From JACVRW01 sp963739095 (GTDB lineage: Bacteria; Actinomycetota; Thermoleophilia; Solirubrobacterales; Thermoleophilaceae): a stretch of DNA of 64,000 bases. Below the pieces are notes generated by a model, which was given only the letters and a program-made list of their open reading frames with translations, made no database searches and had not been told where the DNA came from. The stretch lies in contig CAVTZF010000023.1 in the NCBI GenBank assembly GCA_963739095.1, positions 62,001-126,000 on the forward strand, written 5' to 3'. The position numbers were made by a program, and so were the translations under genes. Every line of letters starts with the position of its first letter. The stretch's first letter is position 1. This document shows, piece by piece, positions 28,018-36,995 of the stretch.

Positions 28018-28804
28018 GCCGGCGCGTCGTCGGCGCGCGCTCAGTCTCGTGCTGGGCGCGGCCGCGCTTGCGCTGCTCGGCGCGGTGCTGCTCGCGCCGA
28101 GCTCGAGCTCGACGACCAACAGGGACAGCGAGCTGCCGGGGGCGCCCGAGCCGGCACTCCGGGTCGGCGCGCCGCGTGCACTCGACGGCGAGCGTCATGT
28201 CTCACTCTGGACCACGGTGCGTCGCACCGTGACGGCGCGCTCGGCCCCGAGCAGCAACGCCGGAGCCGTGGCCGGGCTGTCGCGCAAGACCCCCGAGGGG
28301 ACGGCGAACATCCTCCAGGTGCTGGGCCGCACCCGCGATGCGGCCGGGCGTGTCTGGGTCCGGGCCCGGCTGGCGGTGCTCCCGAACGGCACGACGGGCT
28401 GGGTGCCGCGTGCGGCGATCTCGGGCTATCGCGCGGTGCGCACGCGCCTCGTCGTCAACCTCCGGCACAAGCGCGCGACCCTGCTGCGCGACGGCCGGCC
28501 TGTGCTGCGCGTCCCGGTGGGGATCGGGCTGCCGCAGTGGCCGACGCCGCGCGGGCGCTTCTACGTGCGCAACAAACTGGTGCGTTACCGCTCCGACTTC
28601 TACGGCCCACTCGCCTTCGGGACCAGCGCGCGCAGCGCGGTGCTCACCGACTGGCCCGGTGGCGGTTTCGTGGGTATCCACGGGACGAACCAGCCACAGC
28701 TGATCCCGGGCAGCGTCTCGCACGGCTGCATCAGGATGCGGAATCGCGACATCGAGCGACTCGGCGGCTTGATGCCGGTGGGCACGCCGATCACAATCAG
28801 CTGA
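27995..28804 (+). CDS. L,D-transpeptidase (YkuD) with SH3-like domain
   Basis: Cross-links peptidoglycan stem peptides (3-3 links) or attaches proteins to the wall. 269 residues: basic N-terminus, one hydrophobic signal anchor (about 15-34), an SH3-like region (about 70-145), then the YkuD domain with His229 in IHGTNQP and catalytic Cys245 in SHGCIRM. It is predicted to act outside the membrane. GTG start at 27995, inside the ferritin-like 2 gene; no later start keeps the signal. Its stop overlaps the next start as TGATG, so it is translationally coupled to the membrane-tethered recombinase-like gene. Confidence 0.9.
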   Translation: MRRASRDEPARRRRALSLVLGAAALALLGAVLLAPSSSSTTNRDSELPGAPEPALRVGAPRALDGERHVSLWTTVRRTVTARSAPSSNAGAVAGLSRKTPEGTANILQVLGRTRDAAGRVWVRARLAVLPNGTTGWVPRAAISGYRAVRTRLVVNLRHKRATLLRDGRPVLRVPVGIGLPQWPTPRGRFYVRNKLVRYRSDFYGPLAFGTSARSAVLTDWPGGGFVGIHGTNQPQLIPGSVSHGCIRMRNRDIERLGGLMPVGTPITIS

Positions 28805-29898
28805 TGAGGACTCGCCTGGTGGTCGCGCTGCTGCTCGCGCTCTGCGTGACGGCCGCGCTCCCTGCGGGGGCCGCGGCCCAGACGGGCGGCGACCCGCCGA
28901 CCGAGCTCTGGGAGGAGTACCCGCTCGACGAGACAGCGCCGTCGGTCCCATCGGACGCGGACGAGGGACAGCTCCCGCAGGCGCGGCCGCCGGCGGAGGG
29001 CGAGGACCAGGGAGGAGGCGGGGTGCCGGCGCCGGCGCTGTTCGCCGGGGCCGTGCTCGCGCTGCTCGTCCTTGCTGCGGCTCTGTGGCTCGTTCCTCGG
29101 ATGAGGCGCGGGAAGGCCGAGGCGCCGCCGGAGGCGAAGGCGCCGCTGGAGGCGAAGCCTGAGCCGCAGGTCGAGGCGCCGCGGCCGCGCAGGCTGCTCG
29201 CTCCCGTCCCCGCGGCGAACGGAGCCGCCCAGCGCCGGCCGGCGCTCGGCTACACGATCGTGTCGGCCTCGGGCGACGCCGAGCGTGAGCGCCTGCGGGA
29301 GGAGGCGAAGCTGATCCAGGCGGCCTGCCAGGAGCACGGCCTCGTGCTCGGCAAGCTCGTGCGCGACCTCGAGACGCAGACGGGCCCAGACCTGCGCAGG
29401 CCGGGTCTCACCTACGCGCTCGAACGGTTCGCCGCCAAGGAGTACGAGACGCTCGTGGTGTCGAAGCTCGACCGCCTGACGCGCTCGGCCGCCAACCTGG
29501 GCGCCCTGCTGCGGATGCTGGACGAGCGCCAGGCGCGCCTGATCGTCATCGACATCGGCCTCGACACCGGCACCGCCGATGGCCGCGTGGCCGCAGAGGC
29601 GCTGGTCACCGTCGGAGATCTCGACGAGAAGAAGATCGAGGAGCGCACGCGCAAGGGTCTCGAGGCGGCGCGCAGCGGGCGGCGATCCTCGGGGCGCCCC
29701 GCCGTCGCGGACCGTCCGTCACTCAAGCAGCGCATCGTCGACATGCGAGCGAGCGGCATGACCCTGCAGGCGATCGCCGACACGCTCAACGAGGAGAGCG
29801 TTCCGACCATGCGCGGCGGCGCCAAGTGGCGGCCGTCGAGCGTCCAGGCCGCCGCCGGCTACAAGCGGCCCAACCGCAGCCGCAGCGGAAGCACCTGA
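28804..29898 (+). CDS. Membrane-tethered serine-recombinase-like protein
   Basis: 364 residues. Signal peptide (1-26), an acidic, Pro-rich outer segment (about 27-75), one transmembrane helix (about 77-98) followed by RMRRGK, a Pro/Ala/Glu linker, then a resolvase-type domain (about 146-290) and a helix-turn-helix tail (297-355). The positive-inside rule puts the DNA-binding part in the cytoplasm. Ser154 (nucleophile position) and the DRLTR arginines (224, 227) are kept, but the Arg two residues before the Ser is Ile152, so strand cleavage is doubtful. The tail matches the paralogue at 25927 at about three quarters of positions. Confidence 0.8.
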   Translation: MRTRLVVALLLALCVTAALPAGAAAQTGGDPPTELWEEYPLDETAPSVPSDADEGQLPQARPPAEGEDQGGGGVPAPALFAGAVLALLVLAAALWLVPRMRRGKAEAPPEAKAPLEAKPEPQVEAPRPRRLLAPVPAANGAAQRRPALGYTIVSASGDAERERLREEAKLIQAACQEHGLVLGKLVRDLETQTGPDLRRPGLTYALERFAAKEYETLVVSKLDRLTRSAANLGALLRMLDERQARLIVIDIGLDTGTADGRVAAEALVTVGDLDEKKIEERTRKGLEAARSGRRSSGRPAVADRPSLKQRIVDMRASGMTLQAIADTLNEESVPTMRGGAKWRPSSVQAAAGYKRPNRSRSGST

Positions 29899-29907
29899 GC
29901 GCGGACC

Positions 29908-29942
29908 TTGCGTCAATCCGCAACGGGACGGGCGCGTAAGGC
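29908..29942 (+). repeat. 35-bp element, copy 2
   Basis: Starts 9 bases after the stop of the membrane-tethered recombinase-like gene. TTGCG, 6 bases, CGCAAC, 6 bases and a degenerate third half-site (GGCGCG) are in the same spacing as copy 1 at 26654-26688. The outer flanks (GCGTA, GGC) also match. Placement directly after each of two paralogous genes suggests either co-duplication or a functional site recognised by these proteins. Confidence 0.6.
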
Positions 29943-30333
29943 CTGATTACCAGGGTGTTCCGGTTGCCGCCGGGGGGCGGCGAGACGAGGATCGCGGCAT
30001 CCGATCGCGTCCTCACAAGCCCTCGCAGCGTCCCGCCCGCGGCCTCGCTGCGCGCGTGCCGGCGACCCTCCTGCCGTCACCGCGCTGCTCGTCACGGGCG
30101 GAACGGCGGCGCCCGCGAGGGCCGTTTCCGGCGACACGCCGGCGACGAGGTTGCGAACGGACTCGCTGCCCCGGCCGGCGGCACACTGGGGACCCCCAGC
30201 CCCTCGCCGTCCGGTCCGGAGGGCGCTGCGCCGGCGGACGGGCAGGCCGGCGCGGCGCCGTGCAGCGAGGAGCGGCTCGCCGAGCAGCAGGCCGTGACGA
30301 CGCAGAGCGCGCGCGCGTTGGAATGATGCGTGT
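29943..30333 (+). other. 391-bp region without a confident gene
   Basis: An open frame from a GTG at 29955 to a TGA at 30326 (123 codons) ends just before the oxidoreductase gene. Its last 55 codons read like a low-complexity Pro/Ala/Gly tail (GTPSPSPSGPEGAAPADG), but the first half is Arg/Cys-rich and unlike a protein of this genome. A minus-strand frame across the same bases looks equally protein-like. I see no promoter box, ribosome site or domain that would decide. It may be a decayed gene or a long leader. Confidence 0.3.
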
Positions 30334-31350
30334 GTGCGAGCGCTCGTCATCACGGAGCACGGTCCGCCCGACGTCATGCGGGTGCAGGAGCGGCCCGATC
30401 CCGAGCCCGGCACGGGCGAGGTGCGCGTGCGCGTGCGGGCCGCGGGCGTCAACTTCGCCGACCTGCTCGCGCGCGTCGGGCTCTACCCGGACGCCCCGAA
30501 GCCGCCCTGCGTCGTCGGCTACGAGATCGCCGGCGACGTCGACGCCGTGGGCGACGGAGTCGAGGGCTTCGAGATCGGTCAGCGGGTCATGGGCGGCTCG
30601 CGCTTCGGCGGCTACGCCCAGCTCGCGGTCGCGAGCAGCGACGCGCTCATCCCGATCCCCGACGGCTGGACCTACTCCGAGGCAGCCGCGCTACCGGTTG
30701 CGTACGCAACGGCCTACGCGGGTCTGATCCGCTACGGCGGGCTGCGGGCGGGCGAGCGCGTCCTGATCCAGGCCGCCGGCGGTGGCGTCGGCATCGCAGC
30801 CACGCAGATCGCGAAGCTCGCCGGCGCGGAGGTCTGGGGCACCGCGTCGCCAACCAAGCACGAGGCGATCCGCGGATTCGGTGTGGACCAGCCCGTCGAC
30901 TATCGCACCCACGACGTCGTCGACGAGGTGCGCCGGATCGCCGGCGAGGAGCACCCGTTCGACCTGGTCTTCGACGCGATCGGCGGCCGTAGCTTCAAGC
31001 AGAGCTTCGCGCTCCTGCGTCCCGGCGGGCGGCTCGTCTGCTTCGGAGCGTCCGAGATGCAGGCGGGCGAGCGCCGCAGCCCGCTGCGGGCAGTACGGAT
31101 CCTCGCCCAGATGCCGCGCTTCAACCCGATCAAGCTGATGCGCGAGTCGAAGTCGGTGATCGGCCTCAACATGCTCACACTCTGGGACGCCGGCGGACTG
31201 CAGGTCTTCATCGAGCCCCTCCGGCAGTGGCTCGACGATGGTCGCCTCCGCCCGGTGGTGGCGAAGGAGTTCCGGCTCGACGACGGCCCCGAGGCGCACC
31301 GCTACATACACGAGCGCAAGAACATCGGCAAGGTCGTGCTGACGCTGTAG
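30334..31350 (+). CDS. Zinc-independent quinone oxidoreductase / MDR-family reductase
   Basis: 338-residue medium-chain reductase. GroES-like N-terminal domain with GVNFADLLARVGLYP and VVGYEIAGDV, then the Rossmann domain with AAGGGVGIAATQIAKLAGAE. The structural and catalytic zinc Cys residues of alcohol dehydrogenases are absent, fitting NADPH-dependent quinone oxidoreductase or synaptic vesicle VAT-1-like enzymes. GTG start. Its coding sequence contains the palindrome GTTGCGTACGCAAC (30697-30710). Its stop TAG directly precedes the leuA leader -10 box. Confidence 0.88.
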   Translation: MRALVITEHGPPDVMRVQERPDPEPGTGEVRVRVRAAGVNFADLLARVGLYPDAPKPPCVVGYEIAGDVDAVGDGVEGFEIGQRVMGGSRFGGYAQLAVASSDALIPIPDGWTYSEAAALPVAYATAYAGLIRYGGLRAGERVLIQAAGGGVGIAATQIAKLAGAEVWGTASPTKHEAIRGFGVDQPVDYRTHDVVDEVRRIAGEEHPFDLVFDAIGGRSFKQSFALLRPGGRLVCFGASEMQAGERRSPLRAVRILAQMPRFNPIKLMRESKSVIGLNMLTLWDAGGLQVFIEPLRQWLDDGRLRPVVAKEFRLDDGPEAHRYIHERKNIGKVVLTL

Positions 31351-31365
31351 TACCCTGCGCAGCGG
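31351..31365 (+). promoter_or_regulatory. leuA-leader promoter (-10 TACCCT)
   Basis: TACCCT directly follows the upstream stop codon and ends 9 bases before the ATG of the leader peptide. By the spacing rule seen throughout this window, transcription should start at or near that ATG, making the leader peptide the first codons of the transcript. Confidence 0.55.
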
Positions 31366-31422
31366 ATGCCGCTTCTGGCCGACGCCCGACTTCTCCTTCT
31401 TCTCCCCCTTCGGGGGGAATAA
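31366..31422 (+). CDS. Leucine-rich leader peptide of the leuA transcript
   Basis: An 18-codon frame, MPLLADARLLLLLPLRGE, ending in TAA. Eight of 18 residues are Leu, five in a row, encoded CTT-CTC-CTT-CTT-CTC. CTT is rare in this GC-rich genome, where CTG and CTC dominate, so this run is well suited to stall a ribosome short of charged leucyl-tRNA. It sits 73 bases before leuA and overlaps a strong UUCG hairpin. This is the classic layout of ribosome-mediated attenuation of leucine operons. Too short for ordinary gene finders. Confidence 0.8.
   Translation: MPLLADARLLLLLPLRGE
31403..31418 (+). promoter_or_regulatory. UUCG-capped hairpin within the leuA leader
   Basis: TCCCCC, TTCG and GGGGGA form a 6-bp stem closed by the extra-stable C(UUCG)G tetraloop. 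It covers the last five sense codons of the leader peptide, directly after the Leu run, so ribosome position would decide whether it forms. A second, weaker stem (GCGCC 31429-31433 with GGCGC 31441-31445) follows and could be the competing or terminator structure. No clean T-run is present, so the control may be Rho-linked or translational. Confidence 0.6.
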
Positions 31423-31495
31423 CGCGTGGCGCCCGCAGTAGGCGCGAGCTCAAGGAGAATCCGGTAGGGCCGACAGGGAAGGAACGGGAAGCGAC

Positions 31496-33069
<1,574 letters not shown>

Positions 33070-33073
<4 letters not shown>

Positions 33074-34080
33074 CGGCGGCTCCGTTCACCTTCGTCGACG
33101 GCGAGCGGCTGATCCGCTTCGGCGCTGGCGTGCGCGGCGAAGCGGGCGCGCTGCTCGAGGAGCGCGGCTTCGACGGCCACGTGCTGCTCACGACCGAGCG
33201 GGCGCTCGCCACTCTGCCCGACGCAGCCGACGCGGCGCTCGAGGTGCTGCTCGTCCCGCATGGACGGGTCGACGAGATCTCGGCCGAGCTGCTGCCGGCG
33301 GCCGCCGACCGGCCAATCGTGGCGCTCGGCGGCGGGCGTGTCATCGACACCGCCAAGGCGATCGCCGGCGCGCGCGGCGGCGTGTGCGCGGCGATTCCGA
33401 CCACGCTCTCGGGCGCCGAGCTGACGCCCTTCCATCGCACGCCCAAGGACGTGCCCGGGGCGCGCCTCGTGCGGCCCGCGCTCGTGATCGCGGACCCCGA
33501 TCTGATGGCATCCCAGCCGCCCGAGGCGCTCGCCGCCAGCGCAATGAACGCGCTCGCCCACGCGATGGAGGCGCTCTACACGCCGCGCGCCAACCCCGTC
33601 GCCGAGCTGGCCGCGCTGCGCGGCTCCGAGCTCATCGGCACCGGCCTCGGGGCCGACCCGGTCGGGCGCGACGAGGTCGCCCTGGGCGCGCTGCTCGCCG
33701 GCTTCGCGTCCGCGAGCACCGGCATCGCGATCCACCACGCCACCTGCCAGATGCTTGTGCGCGGCGCGGGCACGCCGCACGCCGAGACGAATGCGGTGAT
33801 GCTCCCGCACTTCGCCGGACTCATGGCGGACCGGGCGCCCGCGCAGCTCGGGGCCTTCGCTCGCGCGCTCGGCGCGCCCGAGCCCGACCCCCGCGCTGCG
33901 GCGGGCCTCGTGGCGGCGCTGGCGGCGCGCTCGGGACGCACCCGCCTGTCGGAGCTCGGCGTCAGCGAGGAGCAGCTGCCGCCGATCGCGGACGCGGCGG
34001 TGCACCACCCTCTCTACGGGAACACGCCCGAGCCGCCCTCAGAGGGAGAGCTGCTGGGGCTGCTTCGCGCTGCGCTCTAG
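33070..34080 (+). CDS. Maleylacetate-reductase / iron-type alcohol dehydrogenase family protein
   Basis: About 336 residues: N-terminal NAD(P)-binding half with VALGGGRVIDTAKAIAG and IPTTLSGAELTPFHR, and an all-helical C-terminal half with metal-site residues in MNALAHAMEALYTP and GIAIHHATCQMLV ... GTPHAETNAVMLPHF, the maleylacetate-reductase style. The open frame has no ATG, GTG or TTG near its natural N-terminus. The first codon that fits is CTG at 33070, which overlaps the leuA stop as CTGA, mimicking ATGA/GTGA coupling. A later GTG would cut off the first strand. Substrate unknown. Confidence 0.8.
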
Positions 34081-35018
34081 GGGAACGCTCCGCGTCCGGC
34101 CGAGCCGGACGCCTCGCGCACGGCGTTCGCCGCGGCCTCGGCGAGCCGTTGGCGCTGGCGCTCGGGCGTGATGCGCACGACGTTCCAGGCGAGCCCAAGC
34201 CGCCTCATCGAGCGCACGATCAGGCCGCCGATGTCGACCTCCCACCAGCGCAGGCCGTGCGTGGCCGAACGCGGGAAGGCGTGGTGGTTGTGATGCCAGG
34301 ACTCGCCGAGCGTGGGGATGGCGAGCCAGAACACGTTGGTCGACTCGTCGTCGGTCGCAAAGCGCCGCCTGCCGAAGAAGTGGCAGATCGAGTTGATCGA
34401 GAAGGTCACGTGGTGCACCAGGAAGACGCGCACCAGGCCCGCCCAGAAGAAGGCCCCGAGCCCGGCGGCCAGCTCGCCGGTCAGGGCCCAGGCGATCGCG
34501 AACGGGATCAGCAGGCCGAGCGTGACCCAGAGCGGGAACAGCCTGCTGATGGTGCGCATTCCGCGGTCCTCGAGCAGGTCGGGTGCGTACTTCTGCGCTT
34601 CGACGGCCGTAGGGTGGTCGAACAGCCAGCCGACGTGGGCGTGCCACAGGCCCGCCAGCGCACCGGCCTCCTCGCCGTCCTTGCCGATATGCGGGCTGTG
34701 CGGATCGCCCGCCTCGTCGGAGTGCGCGTGGTGCCGGCGGTGGTCTGCGACCCAGCCGATCACGGGTCCCTCGACCGCCATCGAGCCGCAGATTGCGAAG
34801 AGGTACTCGACCGGCTTGAAGGTCTGGAAGGCGCGATGGGTCAGGAGGCGGTGAAAGCCAACGGTGATGCCGGCCGCCGACGCGAAGTACATGAGCGCCA
34901 GGAGCACGAGGTCGAGCGGGCCGATCCACTCGTTCCAGAGCAGCGGGATCGTCGCGAGAAATGCGACGAACGGAAGTACGACGGCGGCGATGTTGATGTT
35001 GCGGTGCGCTCGGGTCAC
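34077..35018 (-). CDS. Membrane fatty acid (acyl-CoA/acyl-lipid) delta-9-type desaturase
   Basis: Di-iron desaturase introducing a double bond into fatty acyl chains. 313 residues with about four membrane helices and the three His boxes: HRLLTH, HRRHHAHSD and ESWHHNHH, the pattern of stearoyl-CoA delta-9 enzymes. GTG at 35018 is the first sensible start (VTRAHRNIN). Upstream frame is open but unlike a protein. Its stop is shared with the convergent reductase gene through CTAG, and it is divergent from the SDR gene. Confidence 0.88.
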   Translation of the reverse strand: MTRAHRNINIAAVVLPFVAFLATIPLLWNEWIGPLDLVLLALMYFASAAGITVGFHRLLTHRAFQTFKPVEYLFAICGSMAVEGPVIGWVADHRRHHAHSDEAGDPHSPHIGKDGEEAGALAGLWHAHVGWLFDHPTAVEAQKYAPDLLEDRGMRTISRLFPLWVTLGLLIPFAIAWALTGELAAGLGAFFWAGLVRVFLVHHVTFSINSICHFFGRRRFATDDESTNVFWLAIPTLGESWHHNHHAFPRSATHGLRWWEVDIGGLIVRSMRRLGLAWNVVRITPERQRQRLAEAAANAVREASGSAGRGAFP

Positions 35019-35094
35019 GGTGACAGAGGCCTGTGTACCAGAAGCGTGGACGAATAATCCAAGCCCGGCCGCCCGCGATAGGATCGCCTCCGCG

Positions 35095-35838
35095 ATGGCG
35101 GGTCCCCTGCAAGGCCGTGTTGCAGCGGTCACGGGCGCATCGTCGGGGATCGGCGAGGCGACGGCGCTCGCGCTCGCCGAGGCCGGCGCGGCGGTTGCGT
35201 TGGCGGCACGGCGTGAGGATCGGCTTGCTGCCATCGCCGAGCAGATCGAGGGCCCGACGTTCGTGGGGGAGGCGGACGTCACGGACGAGCAGCAGGCGCG
35301 CGACTTCATCCAGCGCGCCCACGACGAGCTCGGCGGGCTGCACATCCTCGTCAACAACGCCGGCGTGATGCTGCTCGGGCCGGTCGCCGGGGCGGATACC
35401 GAGGAATGGCGCCGGATGATCTCCGTCAACCTGCTCGGGCTTCTCTACTGCACGCACGCGGCGCTGCCGCTGATCGAGCAGAGCGGGGGAGGGGACATAG
35501 TCAACGTGTCCTCCGTCGCCGGACGCCGCGCGGATGCGGGCGGGGCCGTTTACAACATGACGAAGTTCGGAGTTCATGCCTTCTCGGAGGCGCTCCGCCA
35601 GGAGGCGCTCCACGTGGGCATCCGCGTGACGACCGTCGCCCCCGGCTTCGTCGCGACGGAGCTCCAGGGCCACAACCGCAACCCGCTCGTGCAGCAAGCG
35701 CTGGCACGCTCGCGCGAGAAGATCGGTGACGTGTTGTCGCCGGCCGACATCGCCGACGCGATCGTCAACGCGGTCAGCCGGCCGCGCCACGTCTGCATCA
35801 ACGAGATCGTGGTTCGGCCGACGATGCAGGCGCGCTGA
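35095..35838 (+). CDS. Short-chain dehydrogenase/reductase
   Basis: 247-residue classical SDR: TGASSGIGEA for NAD(P) near residue 14, Asp after ADV, NNAGV near 87, catalytic Ser in VSSVAG and YNMTK as the YxxxK pair. Substrate unknown; such enzymes are often annotated as oxidoreductases of the clavaldehyde or 3-oxoacyl type. ATG 35095 follows TAGGAT (35079-35084) by 10 bases, a leaderless start. Its 3' end overlaps the opposite-strand lipoprotein gene by 41 bases. Confidence 0.9.
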   Translation: MAGPLQGRVAAVTGASSGIGEATALALAEAGAAVALAARREDRLAAIAEQIEGPTFVGEADVTDEQQARDFIQRAHDELGGLHILVNNAGVMLLGPVAGADTEEWRRMISVNLLGLLYCTHAALPLIEQSGGGDIVNVSSVAGRRADAGGAVYNMTKFGVHAFSEALRQEALHVGIRVTTVAPGFVATELQGHNRNPLVQQALARSREKIGDVLSPADIADAIVNAVSRPRHVCINEIVVRPTMQAR

Positions 35839-36421
35839 GACGCGCGAAGCTCGCCCGGCCCACACGCACCGCCGTCCGGCGCCGCGCGCGGTCGGCGAAG
35901 TCCTCATCCACCACGCGGATCTTCAGGATGCGCTTGGCCCTGTAGGCGACGAGCTGCTTGGTCGCCCGGGTCCACCATGCCCCTGCTCCGCCGTAGGTGC
36001 CGTCATCGCCAACGCCGCGTATCTGGCGCGGCCGGTACTCGGGATCGGGGTTGTGGAATTGGAGCTGCTCCGCGAGCTGGTTGTAGAAGCGCAGCTGGGC
36101 GCTCGGCGCGGCATCGATCACGAGCTGGACACGCAGGCCGCCGCCGCGCCAGTCGCAGATCGACAGGTCGTTCGAGTCGTTCCGCGCCGGCCGGAGCCGC
36201 AGGCCGGGACGCCCGGCCATGCGCGCGACCTCGCGCGGGCGCAGCAGCCCGCAGGCGCTCTGCCGGAGCGTGCCTGACTCGCCCGCGTCCTTCAGCTCGG
36301 TCGGCTTGAACGCCTCAGTGCGCTCAGCGGGCGCGGCCGAGTCGTCGTCACCGCAGCCGGCCAGGGCTGCAGCCCCAGCCACGAGCAGGCATACAAACGT
36401 CCGTGATAACGTACAGCGCAT
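35798..36421 (-). CDS. Putative lipoprotein, 207 aa
   Basis: N-terminal lipoprotein signal with lipobox LAGC, modified Cys at residue 23, followed by GDDDS, an acidic stretch typical after the lipid anchor. The mature part (QSACGLLRPREVARMAG, ICDWRGGGLRVQLVID) resembles DUF3558-like actinobacterial lipoproteins with two Cys that could pair; I am not certain of the family. ATG 36421 overlaps the start codon of the divergent regulator within CATG. An in-frame ATG at 36430 is the alternative. Confidence 0.75.
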   Translation of the reverse strand: MRCTLSRTFVCLLVAGAAALAGCGDDDSAAPAERTEAFKPTELKDAGESGTLRQSACGLLRPREVARMAGRPGLRLRPARNDSNDLSICDWRGGGLRVQLVIDAAPSAQLRFYNQLAEQLQFHNPDPEYRPRQIRGVGDDGTYGGAGAWWTRATKQLVAYRAKRILKIRVVDEDFADRARRRTAVRVGRASFARLSAPASSAEPRSR

Positions 36422-36992
36422 GTCGGTCAATGGTCATCGCTTCGGTACCCGGGTCCGGGCACTCCGCGACGCGATGGACTTCTCGCTGCGTGACCTGGCC
36501 GAGCGCTCCGGCGTGTCCGCGCCGATGCTGTCCCAGGTCGAGCGCGGCGAGACGAGTCCGACGCTAGCGGTCGCCGAGCGCATCGCCGACGGGCTCGAGC
36601 TCAGCCTTTCGCAGCTGCTGCGCCTGGACGAGGGCGACGGCGTGGCCGTCGTGCGCGCCGCCCAGCGGCGCCATGGCGGCGGCGACAAGCACAGCTATGA
36701 GGTGCTGACGCCGCCGCTGCCCGGCCTGCGCGCCGAGGTGTCGCTGCACGAGCTGGCGCCCGGCGCCAGCACGGCGGGTCCCGGCGACCCGCCGATGCAC
36801 GAGGCGGGCAGCCGCGAGACGGCCGTCGTCGAGAACGGGCCGCTGCGCTTCGTCTGCGGTGGCACCGTCCACGAGCTCGAGGAAGGCGACGCGGTGACCT
36901 TCGACGCCGACATCCCTCACCACTTCGAGAACCCCGGCCGGGGTGAGGCGCGCTTCTACGCCGTCGTCGCCGCGGGCCTCAGGAGGAGCTAG
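36420..36992 (+). CDS. XRE-family regulator with C-terminal cupin domain
   Basis: 190 residues: helix-turn-helix (about 8-62; LRDLAERSGVSAPMLSQVERGETSPTLAV) and a cupin sensor domain (about 100-188; GDPPMHEAGSRETAVVENG, DAVTFDADIPHHFENPG). Such proteins usually repress a neighbouring catabolic or biosynthetic gene and sense a small molecule through the cupin. It is 3 bases upstream of leuC, so it may regulate leuCD or itself, or simply share their transcript. TAACGT at 36407-36412 ends 7 bases before its ATG. Confidence 0.88.
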   Translation: MSVNGHRFGTRVRALRDAMDFSLRDLAERSGVSAPMLSQVERGETSPTLAVAERIADGLELSLSQLLRLDEGDGVAVVRAAQRRHGGGDKHSYEVLTPPLPGLRAEVSLHELAPGASTAGPGDPPMHEAGSRETAVVENGPLRFVCGGTVHELEEGDAVTFDADIPHHFENPGRGEARFYAVVAAGLRRS

Positions 36993-36995
36993 CCC

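Noticed and set aside
25860..30333. Transposon or integrative element around the recombinase-like genes
   Set aside because: No terminal inverted repeats, target duplication, transposase or phage genes; both recombinase-like proteins lack catalytic residues, and composition matches the surroundings.
29913..30452. Minus-strand frame in the region before the oxidoreductase gene
   Set aside because: Overlaps the start of a clear plus-strand gene and has no promoter box; a competing plus-strand frame is equally plausible, so neither is called.
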